Below are positions 30,890-42,925 of a stretch of 64,000 bases of DNA, piece by piece (positions within the stretch are counted from its first letter, which is position 1; each line of letters opens with the position of its first letter). This DNA is from Ciona savignyi. Lineage: Eukaryota > Chordata > Ascidiacea > Phlebobranchia > Cionidae. The stretch lies in the NCBI GenBank assembly GCA_000149265.1, contig CH002988.1, forward strand, positions 3,259-67,258, in the 5' to 3' direction. A program made the position numbers and the translations under genes. Below the pieces are notes generated by a model that saw nothing but the letters and a program-made list of their open reading frames with translations, did no database searches and was not told the origin of the DNA.

Positions 30890-33170
30890 TAACTAGTTCG
30901 TGTTTATCGATTCCATAACTACATATGACTAAAAATACATTAATGATTCTCAATACCTCTATACTAAAAAAGAAACTGGATAATGTGTTTTTTTAATCAA
31001 AATTCCACAACATAAATATTTTTGCATTCCAGTCGAAGTGACATTTAACTTATGCTTTACATTGTAAACTGCTTACTTCTTAACTTTGAATTAGATTTGT
31101 TGAGTTACAACGTTAGACTTCGGTTGCCTAATCTGCTAATTAAACAATTTATGTTTAAATTTAAATCTAACTGACAAAAGAAGAACACCGACGCAAAGTT
31201 AAATATTATTTGTCAAATCTACCCTGCCAGAGTTCATGCAACCCTACAGTCTAAATCTGGACAATCGTGATGACCCGTTACACGTTTTACATGCCCTAGT
31301 TGCCCTACCCATTCACGCGTAGCGAGATACGGTGAGATACAAGCTGACTATATTTGCGTTTTACTCCGGTATTTCTCGTTTATTACGAAAACTTCATTTC
31401 GTTTTTTTATGTACAGTATTTCGTAAGCTCCGACTGCTCATACACTGCTTACATCATCATTTGTGAAATTTAGCTGTAGAATACTACTGCAGAATGCGGC
31501 AGAAAATAGCCCGCGTTGAGCAAAAAAAGACTGTCCAGCTTCAGGCTGTGTGCCTATGTTTATTTTTTTTGCAAGGACAAGTTGTTTATCATTTCTTTGA
31601 TCCACCCACATCGTTTTGATATAGCATACTGTATATAAGTCTGTCGAACTAACCTTGTGCTTGAATGTCGTCCATTGCAGCTATCGTACAATAATTCAAT
31701 TTAAAGTATATACTTTGCCGGAAATACACGTATGTCGTGGAGCATACGTCTGTGGTGATTCATAGAACTCTAAAATACCCGATTAGGTCAAACTGGTGTA
31801 ATTTCTCATGGTACCATGTTTAAATGACAAATCCAATCAACCGAAACAATTTTAAATTAACCATTGGAATCGCTACAAATAAACTAACCGATCGAACAAT
31901 TTAGTGACGTTAATTACCAATCTTGTAAATATATATTTTAAATTAAACCCAATAATTTGGTATGGTTAAAAAACAAAATGAATGCATAAGCCTAGAAATC
32001 GTATATTTAGGCCGAGATAAGGAGAGTGACTTATCCACAAACCACAAAACAGTAAAAATGTATTCATACTAATTATATATAGTTGCATCTTACATATAAC
32101 TAAATGGTGGACATGGCAAGTTTTCATGTCATGACCTAATTAATTCGTTACTTTACCAACTATAGTTTGAGTAAGAAGTTACATGACCTAAATAAAATTT
32201 GAATTGGGAGTAATAACATGACCCAAATAAAGTTTAATTTGACAGTAATATGACATTAATTAAAACGTTGGTTCCTGTAGTGACGAATTATGCAGCCTAC
32301 ACCATGTAGACGTTAAACATTTTAGATTATTGCTAATCATATGGTATTTCACAGGGTCATTTTTTCTATTTTCTTTTGTGTTAACATCTTTGATTAGTGC
32401 GATAACAAACCATAAAACTGGGCGACATCAGTATGCCTACTTAAATTCTATTGAATAACCTGTTTCTTCAAAACAGCACAAGTCAACACACCAAACGAAT
32501 TAAGGGCAATATTGGGGAATTACATCATGTCTACGGACAATATTTGGGGAATCTTTTGAATTACAACATATCTTTTTGTTTCAAACGATCCGCGGGTATA
32601 TTGATTTGTAAAGTTTAACAAAATTGGAAGATTAGTACGCAAGTGTATTACAATATTCATCAACAAGGTTTAAAAGCTTTTATACCATTCACATAGTGCA
32701 CAAACAAGATGGTACCACAAACAATTTATTTACCGTTGGGCTAATATCTGCTTATTCGAATAAACGCGAATCGTAGACATAAGTTGTTCTGGAAAATTCC
32801 TTAATTGGAAAAATGATCAAACAGAACACATTCCAAGTTTTCGATATACTGGCCGAACATTGCTTACCTTTAGAAGCTCACTAATATTTAATTTTGATTT
32901 ATTGAAGCAATTCTACGTAAAATCATTTATTGTCGTTTATTTACAAATACCAGTTGAAAAACTTAAAACTATTAGTAAAAGTTAAATTAAAGTAAAGCTA
33001 TAGTGAAGCATTTGTGTGAATTAATACGATGTATATAACTAAGCATATAACAGATAGTAAGGAAAACATGTTATAGATTCTGTGTGAAAAAGACAAACTG
33101 AACATCTCATGCAAAATGGACTTCTTATGTCGACGAACTTCATTTTTTCCTAAACATCGTTTCCACTTTT
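30890..33170. other. Intergenic, no gene seen
   Basis: AT-rich spacer between the P450 start and the transglutaminase stop. No ORF with family features. Short diverged direct repeats with AAATAAA-TTTGA and AGTAATA blocks occur at 32150-32270. The P450 promoter should lie near 30890-31400, but no clear TATA box or other site could be assigned. Confidence 0.5.
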
Positions 33171-36100
33171 TCAAGGGTTAACAATCTCGACCTCATGGAA
33201 GTTTTTCAGATCTTTAACTTGCTTGGCGTCAACGTCAACCAAAATTGACTTCTTGCCCAGTTTTTTTGGTTGGATGGGAAAGGTGAACTGAGCTGTGCCC
33301 CCGGCGACGATATTTCGGCTGCAATCGTCAAATAAAAACATGAAATTTTGTCATTGATTTGCTGTACCCGGTTTTGAACCGGCAACTTAAAGATCCATCA
33401 CCAAGTCAGTTTAGGTATGAACTGCATACTAGTAAACCTTCCTTCCCATCGTCGGATTACCTCATGATTGTAGTTGGATGACCGGATTTTTGTGTTGCTC
33501 ACTGTTCCATTTGATTATCTAATTTTACGAGTCTGGACTATTGGTTTAAATCTCCTAGTTCAAGCAAGGGGGAAACACTGAAGCGTTATAACTGGAGCAA
33601 TTGTCGTGGTGAATACCACACGAAAAATAAAATTTTATTTAACCCAATAATCCACTTAATTTAGACAACTTGGTGAGTGCCTATGGCAGACCATAAGCGC
33701 TGTATTAATATAACTTAATACTGGCACGACTCTGAATGCTTCTACTTACTTTAACTTTCGAGTAAGAGGTTCACTCAGTCCGGGACCTTCCAAAGTGACA
33801 ACAACACCGGTTAGTCTGGTAGGCAGGGGGTTTGAGAAATTCACTGTAACATTATACTCCTTGTTGATCTGTAACTTGTCTTCCACCTTTAAAAGATAAA
33901 TATTTTAAAAGTCTAGACTCTAGTCAGTACGCCTCCGATGCCGATATGATATGCGCTTATACTTATATGTCATCAGGGGTTAGGTCAAGGTAAGGATGTT
34001 GGATTAAATTTAACCGTCTGTTAAGGACCTAGAGAATAGCACTTAACAAACGTTGCCTGAAGCAAGCGGTTAAATGGGTTGAAAACTGTACCAATGTATC
34101 TTTTGTGCTTAACATAATGCAATAGCACCCCTAACCCTACGGTGGGCACCGGGCGCTAGGTAACCTAACATTGCCCATGTTTGTAATAACCATCATATCC
34201 TAGCAATATTTTAACTGGCTGGGGTTAAAATAAATTCCAATCATTTTTGTAAAATGCGTTGTTACCGCAATTTAGGCGCACGGGACCGTGACTTCTTGCA
34301 CCCATCACAGAAAAACTAAGCGTTTCTTATATTTACACTTTTTAAAGAATATATTTTTAATACGCATCGCACCTGGATGTCAATGGCGTCTTTGTTATCC
34401 AGGCGAAATTCGTAGCTATCGGCAAACATTTTCGAAGTTTCCTGTACTTTCACCACTGCACATAACCTCATGGAGTTTAGATCGACCAGTTTGCCGTTGT
34501 AGTCGCTGAATAAAACATTGAAATCCCTGGATACAGCTGTAAATGGAAAAGATAAAATGAATTCATTGAGATATAAGAATATATATTTAGAGTACTGTAT
34601 ACGATAGATATATCGCTTTAAGTTTTGTTTAGCCTATTAAATAAGTGGGTTGAAGTAACGTCGGCAGAGTGTTTAAGCCACGAACACAGACAGCTAACAA
34701 TTCGAAACAGAAACCTTTGAACGGACCAACCCGTGCACCAGCAATCAGGAAAGACCCGAAGAAATGTTGCCGAAGTATAGAAAAATTGGTTTGGTTTTTA
34801 GTTATTCGGCAAGGACCGTGCATAAATTCAACATTTCATTAGGCCACAAGAATAAAAAATGTAATTAAGATTAGGATAAAAACTTATTGGCCATTACTTA
34901 ATTTTAAATAATGTTCTCACTTGAATTAGCCTCCACTGGAACCGAGGAGAACCGCTGTCTTTTAATGAAACGCCTTTTTTCACCAGTGTACAAGGTTGAG
35001 TGGAGAACAGCTGAAATATCAACCGTAGCTTTTTCAGATGAGTCGTTTTGCGTTGTAATCACGACAGTAAAGCTGTCGCCGTTTCGCACGCTAGGCGTAG
35101 TGGAGAAATCTGCGATGTTGGTCAAATTTGTTTTTTTTGTTGAAAGCAGTTGTGCTGAAAGATTTTAGGACCGCGATAGTGATCTTATAAACATTCTAGT
35201 AAAAAGATGACAGCCAATTAATGACCTTTTTAGTGTCCCTTAAAATCAAATAATTTCTCTGAATGTTATTTTAGGCCAAAATCAGTTTTTAAAGATAAAA
35301 TACAGGTCTGAAACAAGAGGGTAATCATGTAGTTCATCTTACCGATGCTGACACCCTTTCCCTCTTCCTCTACGGACAGAAACCCGGCCTGATATTCAGG
35401 CAAGCTTCCAAACGCATAAGCTTTCTTGAATGCGGCCCTTTCTTCCTCACTGTCTTCAGTGTATTTGTACAGATTAGTGACGTCCAGTCTGTCGTCCGTC
35501 CCCACTGCCTTTGTGCTGATAAACTTGCCAACGGACTTTAGTGACCTAGAACCCAAACCTGACGCAGAATTGTTAGAAATTTAATATTGGGGCTGGTTTG
35601 TTTCCAATCATTATTCTCAACACTAAAAAATTAAAATCGTAGTGAACTTGGGTATTGAAAATGCAATCAAACATACTTGCAATTGCATACGACCCGTCTT
35701 CTTCTTGTCTTACTATCCAGTTCGCGCGGTCGGAGTTCACCTCCGCGAATACAAAGCCAGTTTCAAATCCCAAGTAGACCTCCCCTATATTAAATAATTA
35801 CACCATAAAATCCGCTTTAAATCATTAAAACATCCGATATTACCATTTTTAATTGCAGTTAGGGGTGCAGGGCCGGTCTGATATAATCCAAGACTAACTT
35901 CTTGTGGCGTTGCATCGACGGCTTGCCACCCATCATAACCTGCAGGGAGATCTGATCTTTTCATCCAGCATTCGTTCCAAACGTGAAAATTCCTTTGCAG
36001 AAATAAATCTATAACGTTTTTGTTATATGTGGTAGGCTGCAGTTATGATGCATAATATTAAATAGGGTTATGTGACGAGTTTAATTATATTTATAATAAC

Positions 36101-39100
36101 CCCATTTTACATCTAAATATTGATTGTGTGCATGAAATTACCCATGTATCTGAACCTCTTGTGGACAGGATGAAATAATATATATTCTGTTAAAGAATTA
36201 ATCATATTATAGACGCCTTGTCGAGTACGACTATAAATTGGTTCTCAGCATTCACATCTTTATTATATTAGCCTTGTAGTTATATCCAACTTACCAAACA
36301 CTATCACCTCCAAGTTCAATCTCCTCTCCACTCTCGTCAACGTAGCTGTCAATCGTCATACTCCCTTCAGTGTCGTGTGCAGACGCGAAGTTAGTTACAC
36401 TCCTTGTTGGTATACCTGTAGTCAAGTAAAGTTAAAATAAGGCATCAATACAAAGAAATCGATACAAAGAAATTCACATTACCACCCAATAAGCTTGCAA
36501 GTAATTTTTACTGGACTAAACGTACTGTTTTAACATTGGGATATTCTTAATCGTGTTTCTTAAGGGTATAGGACCACGAACAGTGATATAAAGCCAGTAA
36601 TGGACAAATGTGACTGGGATAATTAACCGACTAGGTTGCGGCGGTTTTTGAATCCACAACATTTCGGCTATCTACCCGACGCTTTACCATGCGTTAAAAC
36701 GTCCGAACAATATATTTCGACCTTAAACGTGCAGATTATCTTTATCGTCTAAACCCACATTTGCAGGTTAGCCAATGATAAGAAATCGACGATCTTACCC
36801 AAGCTTCGAAGCACGGTAGTTACAAGACCGGAGAAAACCCAGCACTGTCCAAAGGAAACGGGCTTCCCGGTATTGAAGTATTGCTGAAGAATTTCGACAC
36901 TTCCGTTCCATTTAGTTGGTGAAACGCCACCCGAGTAATCTCCCGACCAGTTACCAACCAGTACACCGTCGTCGTCTTGGGCGTTTACCTTGAAATATTG
37001 AAGATAACTAAGTTGGTTCTGGTGAATATGTCCAGTTGTACAGCTTAGTTGGTGAGCCTTTGGTCAAAAATTTGTGAAACTAAACCGGCTACTAGCTAAG
37101 ACAAGGCGGACATCGGCTCGAACGTTAGAACGCACGTACTTTTAGGATAACATTTTTTAAGCTTATCCGGATATCTAAATTAGTTGTTTGAAGTATTTTT
37201 TCAATTTATCTTAAATCTTCCTGGTTGTTCCTTATTATGAGTACTTTATATTGACCTACCATGGCAGAGATGGACCTGGAAACCCAAACCGGGTCTCCGC
37301 GCTTTTGGACCCACTTGTATGGTTTCTCCTTTGCTCGTTTATCCTTTTCAAGCAATAGCAGTGCACAGTCGAGAATATGTTCTTCAAACTGGAATACAAA
37401 ATAACTATAGGCTTACACCCGGAATATTCTTAAAGGGTAATTAATAAAGCAACAAGCAGTTTATTCTTAAACGTTACTTACTTGTCCAAAGTTCCATTTT
37501 TTCCCGCTGATACGAGTTTTTGATCCTCTGTATACAATACCAAGATCGTTTGTGACAAATTCATTTCTTTCTTCGTCGGATTCCATATAAACTGCGTCAG
37601 CTGGAATTCAAATAAAATAAATACCGAAATATAGAGATGTGCTATATATGGATCCAAGTGAAAATCACCGACTAATGGAAGTTCATGTTTGGTTTATTTT
37701 TTATCACTTAATACAATAAAAGAAAGCAATAAAAGTATTTAGTTTGATTTGTTTTTAAAAACTTATACTTATAGTATTACCCGCTAAATATAGACCAGGG
37801 GTCGGCAACCTGCAGCTTTTTTGCTACTGTAACGAGCGCTTGATATATATGTTTTTTTTATAAGAACGCATTAGTAAAAACAGAAAAACATTTGCGTCTT
37901 TATCTCGTACAGTGTTGTTTTTTCTTTTATTGCGAAATAATTAGTTTTGCGGTTCCTAGTGATTTATATTTTTTTTTAGAAAATCGGCTAAAATATTTAA
38001 AAAGCAAAAGATTGCCGAACCCTGTCAACATTGCTCAGGCTCATTGGAATGCATATTTTAGCAGTTTTTGATGGTACTGGATTTAAATTTTTGTCGACAA
38101 GGAATTTGACAATTAGTAATACATGTATCCAGCTACATTCATACTTTAAATTGCCTTTTCTGCAACTTAACTGATGTTACAGTTTAAATGTAAAACATAA
38201 CGAGAGGCAATTAATTAAACAATAAAGCGGCGTTTAAATATACGTTGACATGGTATATTTTATATAAAAAATACAGTAATGTAGTGCGTTGTATGAGTCG
38301 AATGAGGAAATTTCGATATTTGGATCAGAAACTTTATTTAAACTTTTTTTGTTTAAAACATATATAGATAGGTGGGATTCGGCCACGCAGCAGTGTGGGT
38401 GTAAAAAAATCTTACTTTTCGACCATGGGTTGAATAGGATGGCGACATCTGGTTCGTTGTCTCGAGTTGTTACTGATTCCCCGCTCTGAAGTTCACTCGA
38501 AAATTCCACAACTGCTTTATATCTAATCACGTAAAATATCTTAATCAACTTAATGTTGCTAATTTGGATAAAGTGCCAAATTTTTTTCATAGTGGACAGT
38601 TGGGCTATTTAAATATATTTTCCCTTCGTCCAAGGAAGCATTATATACTGTAAACAAAGAAAGACGTTTTCGGTTTAATTTAAAACATCACCATCCATCA
38701 GAAGTATAACCTGAACAACGCTACAAATTCAACATGAAATGGAATAGATGAGTGCTCAGTTTACACGAGCTGCCATATATTATAAATAAGCAACTTACTT
38801 CCCGACCAGTGCCTTTGGTGGAATATTTATGGACATAGAGACTAGAAAAGTTTCCTCGTCTTCCTCCGTAATCACCATGCACCATTTGTTGGGGTCAATT
38901 GACTGGACAAGCGGACACCGAACTTTAGTTTCATTCAATAACTGGGAGGATGTTCCTAAAATACATTTACATTCGGGGTTATTTAGTTTATTGAACGTGT
39001 ATCGTGTTAAAATATTGTCAATACAGAAAAACAATTAAGCAAGGCATTTTTACAAAGTCTATCATGGACAACAGTGGATCAAGTACCTTTGTTAACTTTA

Positions 39101-39784
39101 AAAGGCCTACCCGTACTCATATAGTCACAGTTTTCTAAACTTGAATTTGTATGACAGTTTTTTAAACTTGAATTTATTTACATACATTCTAGGATAAAAA
39201 TCGTCCACAGCTAGATGTTTTAATATATATTTCGAAATTCTCCTGCACCATTAGGCTTTTCGGAAACCACACAAAGCCGAACAATTAAATTTGAATGCTG
39301 ATATGATTTGACAGGAAATCCACGAAATATCTCAGTAAACTTTCGACAACAATTGAAATTTATACGTTGGATAACTTATTAAGTAGAGAATAATATATAT
39401 TCTGTTAAAGAATGAATCATATTATGGACGCCTTGTCGAGTACGACTATAAATTGGTTCTCAGCACACACATCTTCTCCAGGAAAATTTGGTTTGCGGAA
39501 ACATTTCCACAAAATTCGCTTTACATGGTTTTAACTAAAAACATGCGGCACCTAGTGAACCAACCTAAGCTGAGTTCCAGCACCACTCGATCCGCTTGTT
39601 TGTGAAATTTTCTCTGGAATTTCATTTTCACGGCAAAGGTCTGAGCTCGACGCAACACGAGATACTTGGACGCATATTCAGTGGTGTGGTGTGCTGAAGT
39701 GTTTTCTGCTCGTAGCCAGTCGCAATCTACTGTCTTCAATTGCAAGCCTTCGACTGAAAGAAAAGTTTTATAGGGATATATCAA
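33171..39784 (-). CDS. Transglutaminase (protein-glutamine gamma-glutamyltransferase)
   Basis: Fourteen exons join in frame for about 706 aa: 39753-39565, 38955-38799, 38522-38416, 37600-37482, 37388-37260, 36988-36799, 36415-36295, 35992-35844, 35784-35677, 35558-35343, 35109-34921, 34536-34373, 33886-33750 and 33318-33171 (TGA). The fold is complete: N-terminal beta-sandwich, catalytic core, two C-terminal barrels. The triad is visible: Cys in FGQCWVFSG, His in [10 protein letters not shown], Asp in [24 protein letters not shown] and [11 protein letters not shown] also match the family. It would crosslink Gln and Lys side chains in a Ca2+-dependent way. The first listed exon has a strong acceptor (TTTCTTTCAG), so a short 5' coding exon is probably missing. 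Alternatively translation starts at the in-frame ATG at 39784. Confidence 0.93.
33990..34205 (+). mobile_element. Diverged SINE copy in transglutaminase intron
   Basis: Weak but ordered matches to the family: AGCACTTAACAAACGTTGCC, GCGGTTAAATGGGTT, CTAACCCTACGGTGGGC, and a single TATCC at the end. Confidence 0.4.
36174..36260 (+). repeat. 86-bp intronic repeat, copy A
   Basis: Shares a nearly identical 86-bp segment with 39389-39475 (for example GACGCCTTGTCGAGTACGAC and TATAAATTGGTTCTCAGCA). It lies in a transglutaminase intron. No coding capacity or terminal repeats were seen. Confidence 0.85.
37796..38024. mobile_element. hAT-like MITE
   Basis: A 229-bp segment with inverted ends CAGGGGTCGGCAACCT and, on the other strand at the right end, CAGGGTTCGGCAATCT. 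CAGGG-TCGGCAA ends are typical of non-autonomous hAT elements. The flanking 8 bp do not match, so the target duplication is not supported. Sits in a transglutaminase intron. Confidence 0.6.
39389..39475 (+). repeat. 86-bp intronic repeat, copy B
   Basis: Second copy of the segment at 36174-36260, same orientation, about 3.2 kb away in another intron of the same gene. Confidence 0.85.
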
Positions 39785-40827
39785 TATTCATCATTTTCAG
39801 TTGTGTCATTACACTCGTGAATGAATAAAAATGCGGAAAAAAAAATTATCACACGGATGGGCAATCGTTCGATTACGGCATTACGCGAATACGTTACGGA
39901 GCGTTATCACATTGGTAATTAAATTACCTTGTAGTTGTAATATAGGCTATTTAGTATATAAGGTATTTCGAATAGTGTGGTATATAATATTTTACGTTAC
40001 ATAAAGCATGGCAGAATAAACAATCGCTGAAATGATTGACTTAAAAATGTATTAGGTGGTGGCGTGGATAAGTTTGTTGCCGGATCTAGCCCAGTATAAC
40101 TACCATCAGCAAATTTAACAATATTAGCTAAAAGAACACAACAGTGCACATTTTATATATTATTTTGTGTTAGATTACTTTTGAAAACAACTAAATTGTG
40201 TTTAACACACTGTTGTTTTTTGTGCTGTTTTGCAAGTCCATACAAAATATATTTTGCTAACAGTGATCTATCTAACCATTGTGTATTTCCCTTGAAGTGA
40301 CCGAGCTTGCGCACATACAGCAAAACACACTGTCTAAAAATCCTTTTCGTCGTCCCCTAGTCTGAGCTTGAGCTTGCTGCATTTTTAACAGAAAAACCAG
40401 CTCAGGTATATACTAAAATCGTTTGCCTTATGAAGGTATTACTTAATACCCGTATTTCTTTTTCAGCCAAGCGGCCCTGACTTGAAATAATAAGAAATGT
40501 GATCCATTTTACTCGCTGCATTGTCTAGAAACCAACTTGCCCAACGAGTCCATTCACAAAACTTACAAGAGCTTGTTTTTCAAACAATGTTGATACAGCG
40601 AGAGATATTAAGTTTTCGATTCGGATTTTCAAAATAAACAAGTCCAAATTCCGTGGTTTTAAATCAAGAAAGCTAATTTGAACTTTAATATTGTTTTAGG
40701 CTTATAGTTTTGTATAGGCAGTTAGAAAATTTGATTGGTACAGTATTTTTCAACACAGTGTTCTTGTGACAAAAAATATTATTTTAATTACCAAGTGAAT
40801 AACTAATTGGGGATATTTGCCATATTA

Positions 40828-41106
40828 TCCGACTGGTTAGTGTGGCGGTTTATTGCAAGGCCTTTCAACCTAAAGGTTGTAGGTTCTGAACCGGTCGTTA
40901 GCCAGACGGTTGTATCCTTGAGCAAGGCACTTAACTGACATTGCCCAGCGGATTAATGGGTTCTACCAAATTGAAGGAGTATCTCANNNNNNNNNNNNNN
41001 NNNNNNNNNNNNNNNNNNNNNNNNNNNNNNNNNNNNNNNNNNNNNNNNNNNNNNNNNNNNNNNNNNNNNNNNNNNNNNNNNNNNNNNNNNNNTATCCTAT
41101 CCTATT
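40828..41106 (+). mobile_element. SINE interrupted by an assembly gap
   Basis: Family head and centre (TCCGACTGGTTAGTG, TTGCCCAGCGGATTAATGGG) before the gap and TATCC units after it. The 106 N replace the 3' body; the expected size matches a single SINE. Confidence 0.75.
40987..41092. other. Assembly gap (106 N)
   Basis: A run of N inside a SINE, consistent with repeat-induced assembly failure. 41107-42300 holds no gene that I can support; the short ORFs there lack recognisable domains. Confidence 1.
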
Positions 41107-42309
41107 ATTATTCTTTTTCCGTGTAAAACCGTTAAAAAATATAACATACAGAGAATTTCTTTGTAGGTGCTAAACAACTTACGTTAATTTGCAAACAAAA
41201 ATTAAACTTAAGTAACACAGCTCAACAAATAATTATATTTCAAAAATAATAACAAAATATGTTAAATTGTTACGTCACAAAATATTTTAAAAATCAGAGT
41301 GGTAGACGCCTGTTGTATAACTGTAAATATATACAAAACTGTAGTCATGTCCAATTTAAGGTTCATTTACGATTACGTGTAAAAAAGTCAACATATAATA
41401 CTTATTGTTCTGCTATGGGAATACAAAATTACAAGAAATGTGGAATCTACAATGCAAGATACACACCTGGCTTTGGTTCTTCAGGTGTTCCTATACATTG
41501 GCATTTCTTAAGACGTCCCAAAAAAGACATTGCAGTAAAACAATTTGGCACGCCTTAACTTTGGCACGTGTGTGAGAGTTAATCTAATTAAGCAAACGAA
41601 TTAATTGTCTGCTACTTGCCTGTACAGGAATAGAAATGATGTCAAACTTTTTATATTAGATGCACATTAGTTCTACAACGTAATAAACGCATTGTAAATG
41701 TAGGGATAAAAAATGTAACCTACGGTATGTTAGAATATTAAAATAAGAAAGCTCTTTGCATCTGGTAAAGTTCACGACCTTAAAGTCGGTAAATACTTGC
41801 CTGGGGGGAGGCGAAGTAATCGAATTACGTCAGAGATGAGTTTTGTTGCATTGCAATATTAAACTAAGTTTAATGATGCAGATATACCGTTAACCTTATT
41901 TCAACTGATCCTAAGCTATATAAGAATAAGATTTATTTAAAATATGCACAGACATCCTGCCGATATTTAAATACCTTCGAGTTTATTTCAGGCTTGCGAT
42001 ACTAAACTTCAAGCATTTTTAAAACCATATCTCTGCCTAGGGCATTATTAATGCATCTTCTACTACGTTACTTGAATATACTACGATTATTAGATCTTAG
42101 TGCTCGGGGTTGTAGCAAAATTTATCTTCACATATTTACGTTGTTGTTTTTTTGCGGTACAACTATGCCGAGAGAAATCGTACCGCATAACTATATAGAC
42201 GCCCACTACAAAACAGAACAACTCTTACTCGCTCATGTGTGCGAAATTATACGCCTGTCTATTTTACAATCTCGCTACGTCGCCGTTACGCCCTCTGCTT
42301 CCCCGGCAT

Positions 42310-42791
42310 TCAGTGCAAGGCCGCTGTTTTACAGTTGATAAAGTCCATACAACAACCACATACCTCTCTGACCGAAACTGCATTTAAAATATTTTTTACA
42401 TCATTCGAAAAGTAGCACAATGCGAGCAGTTCTCTCAAACCATCTGGTATATGCTGAACTCGCCGACTCCTCTTTGAAACTAAACTTTTACCATCACTGT
42501 ACAAAAATATTTGTAATCTAAAGACCCGTGTTTACCCAAGAGTGGACCGCGCTCCAAATCATACAGTCCAGTCATACGACCACAATACCATCGCTTGTTT
42601 TCAATGAAACGTAAAATTTTACGCCTACTGATTGGAATGTGCTGGTGTTCTTTGAAGTTTAACAACATTTCCGAGCTGTAATGCCAGGACTTTCTTTTGA
42701 ATAGTTGGTCGTAATAAGTTACGGCGCATAGCCTTGAATACAACAGATTTATTGCTACATTCATTGAAAATTTTAATATCGGACGAAACAT
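42310..42791 (-). pseudogene. Possible integrase-type transposon remnant
   Basis: One frame reads YDQLFKRKSWHYSSEMLL, then HIPISRRKILRFIENKRW. This resembles the helix-turn-helix segment in front of the integrase core in some animal DDE transposons (pattern: YSYSEI, then ISLRTLKRIL). The homology, if real, then runs into stops and frame changes at about 42480. No terminal repeats were found. It lies just beyond the STIP1 3' end. The assignment rests on pattern memory only. Confidence 0.3.
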
Positions 42792-42925
42792 TCGCAGGTT
42801 TTACAAGGTGAGCACTAATTGACGATTGAAATGAATAACTGGAACTTTTAAATTAAAATTCCAACAACAGCCATTCGAACAGTTTGCGTGAGTTTTAAAT
42901 TCGACTTTTGGGCAGATTAAGGTCT

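Noticed and set aside
41259-41558. 99-aa + strand ORF
   Set aside because: No domain, low-complexity basic composition, no splice or promoter support; most likely chance.
42051-42338. 95-aa + strand ORF
   Set aside because: Overlaps the opposite-strand transposon-like remnant and has no recognisable features.
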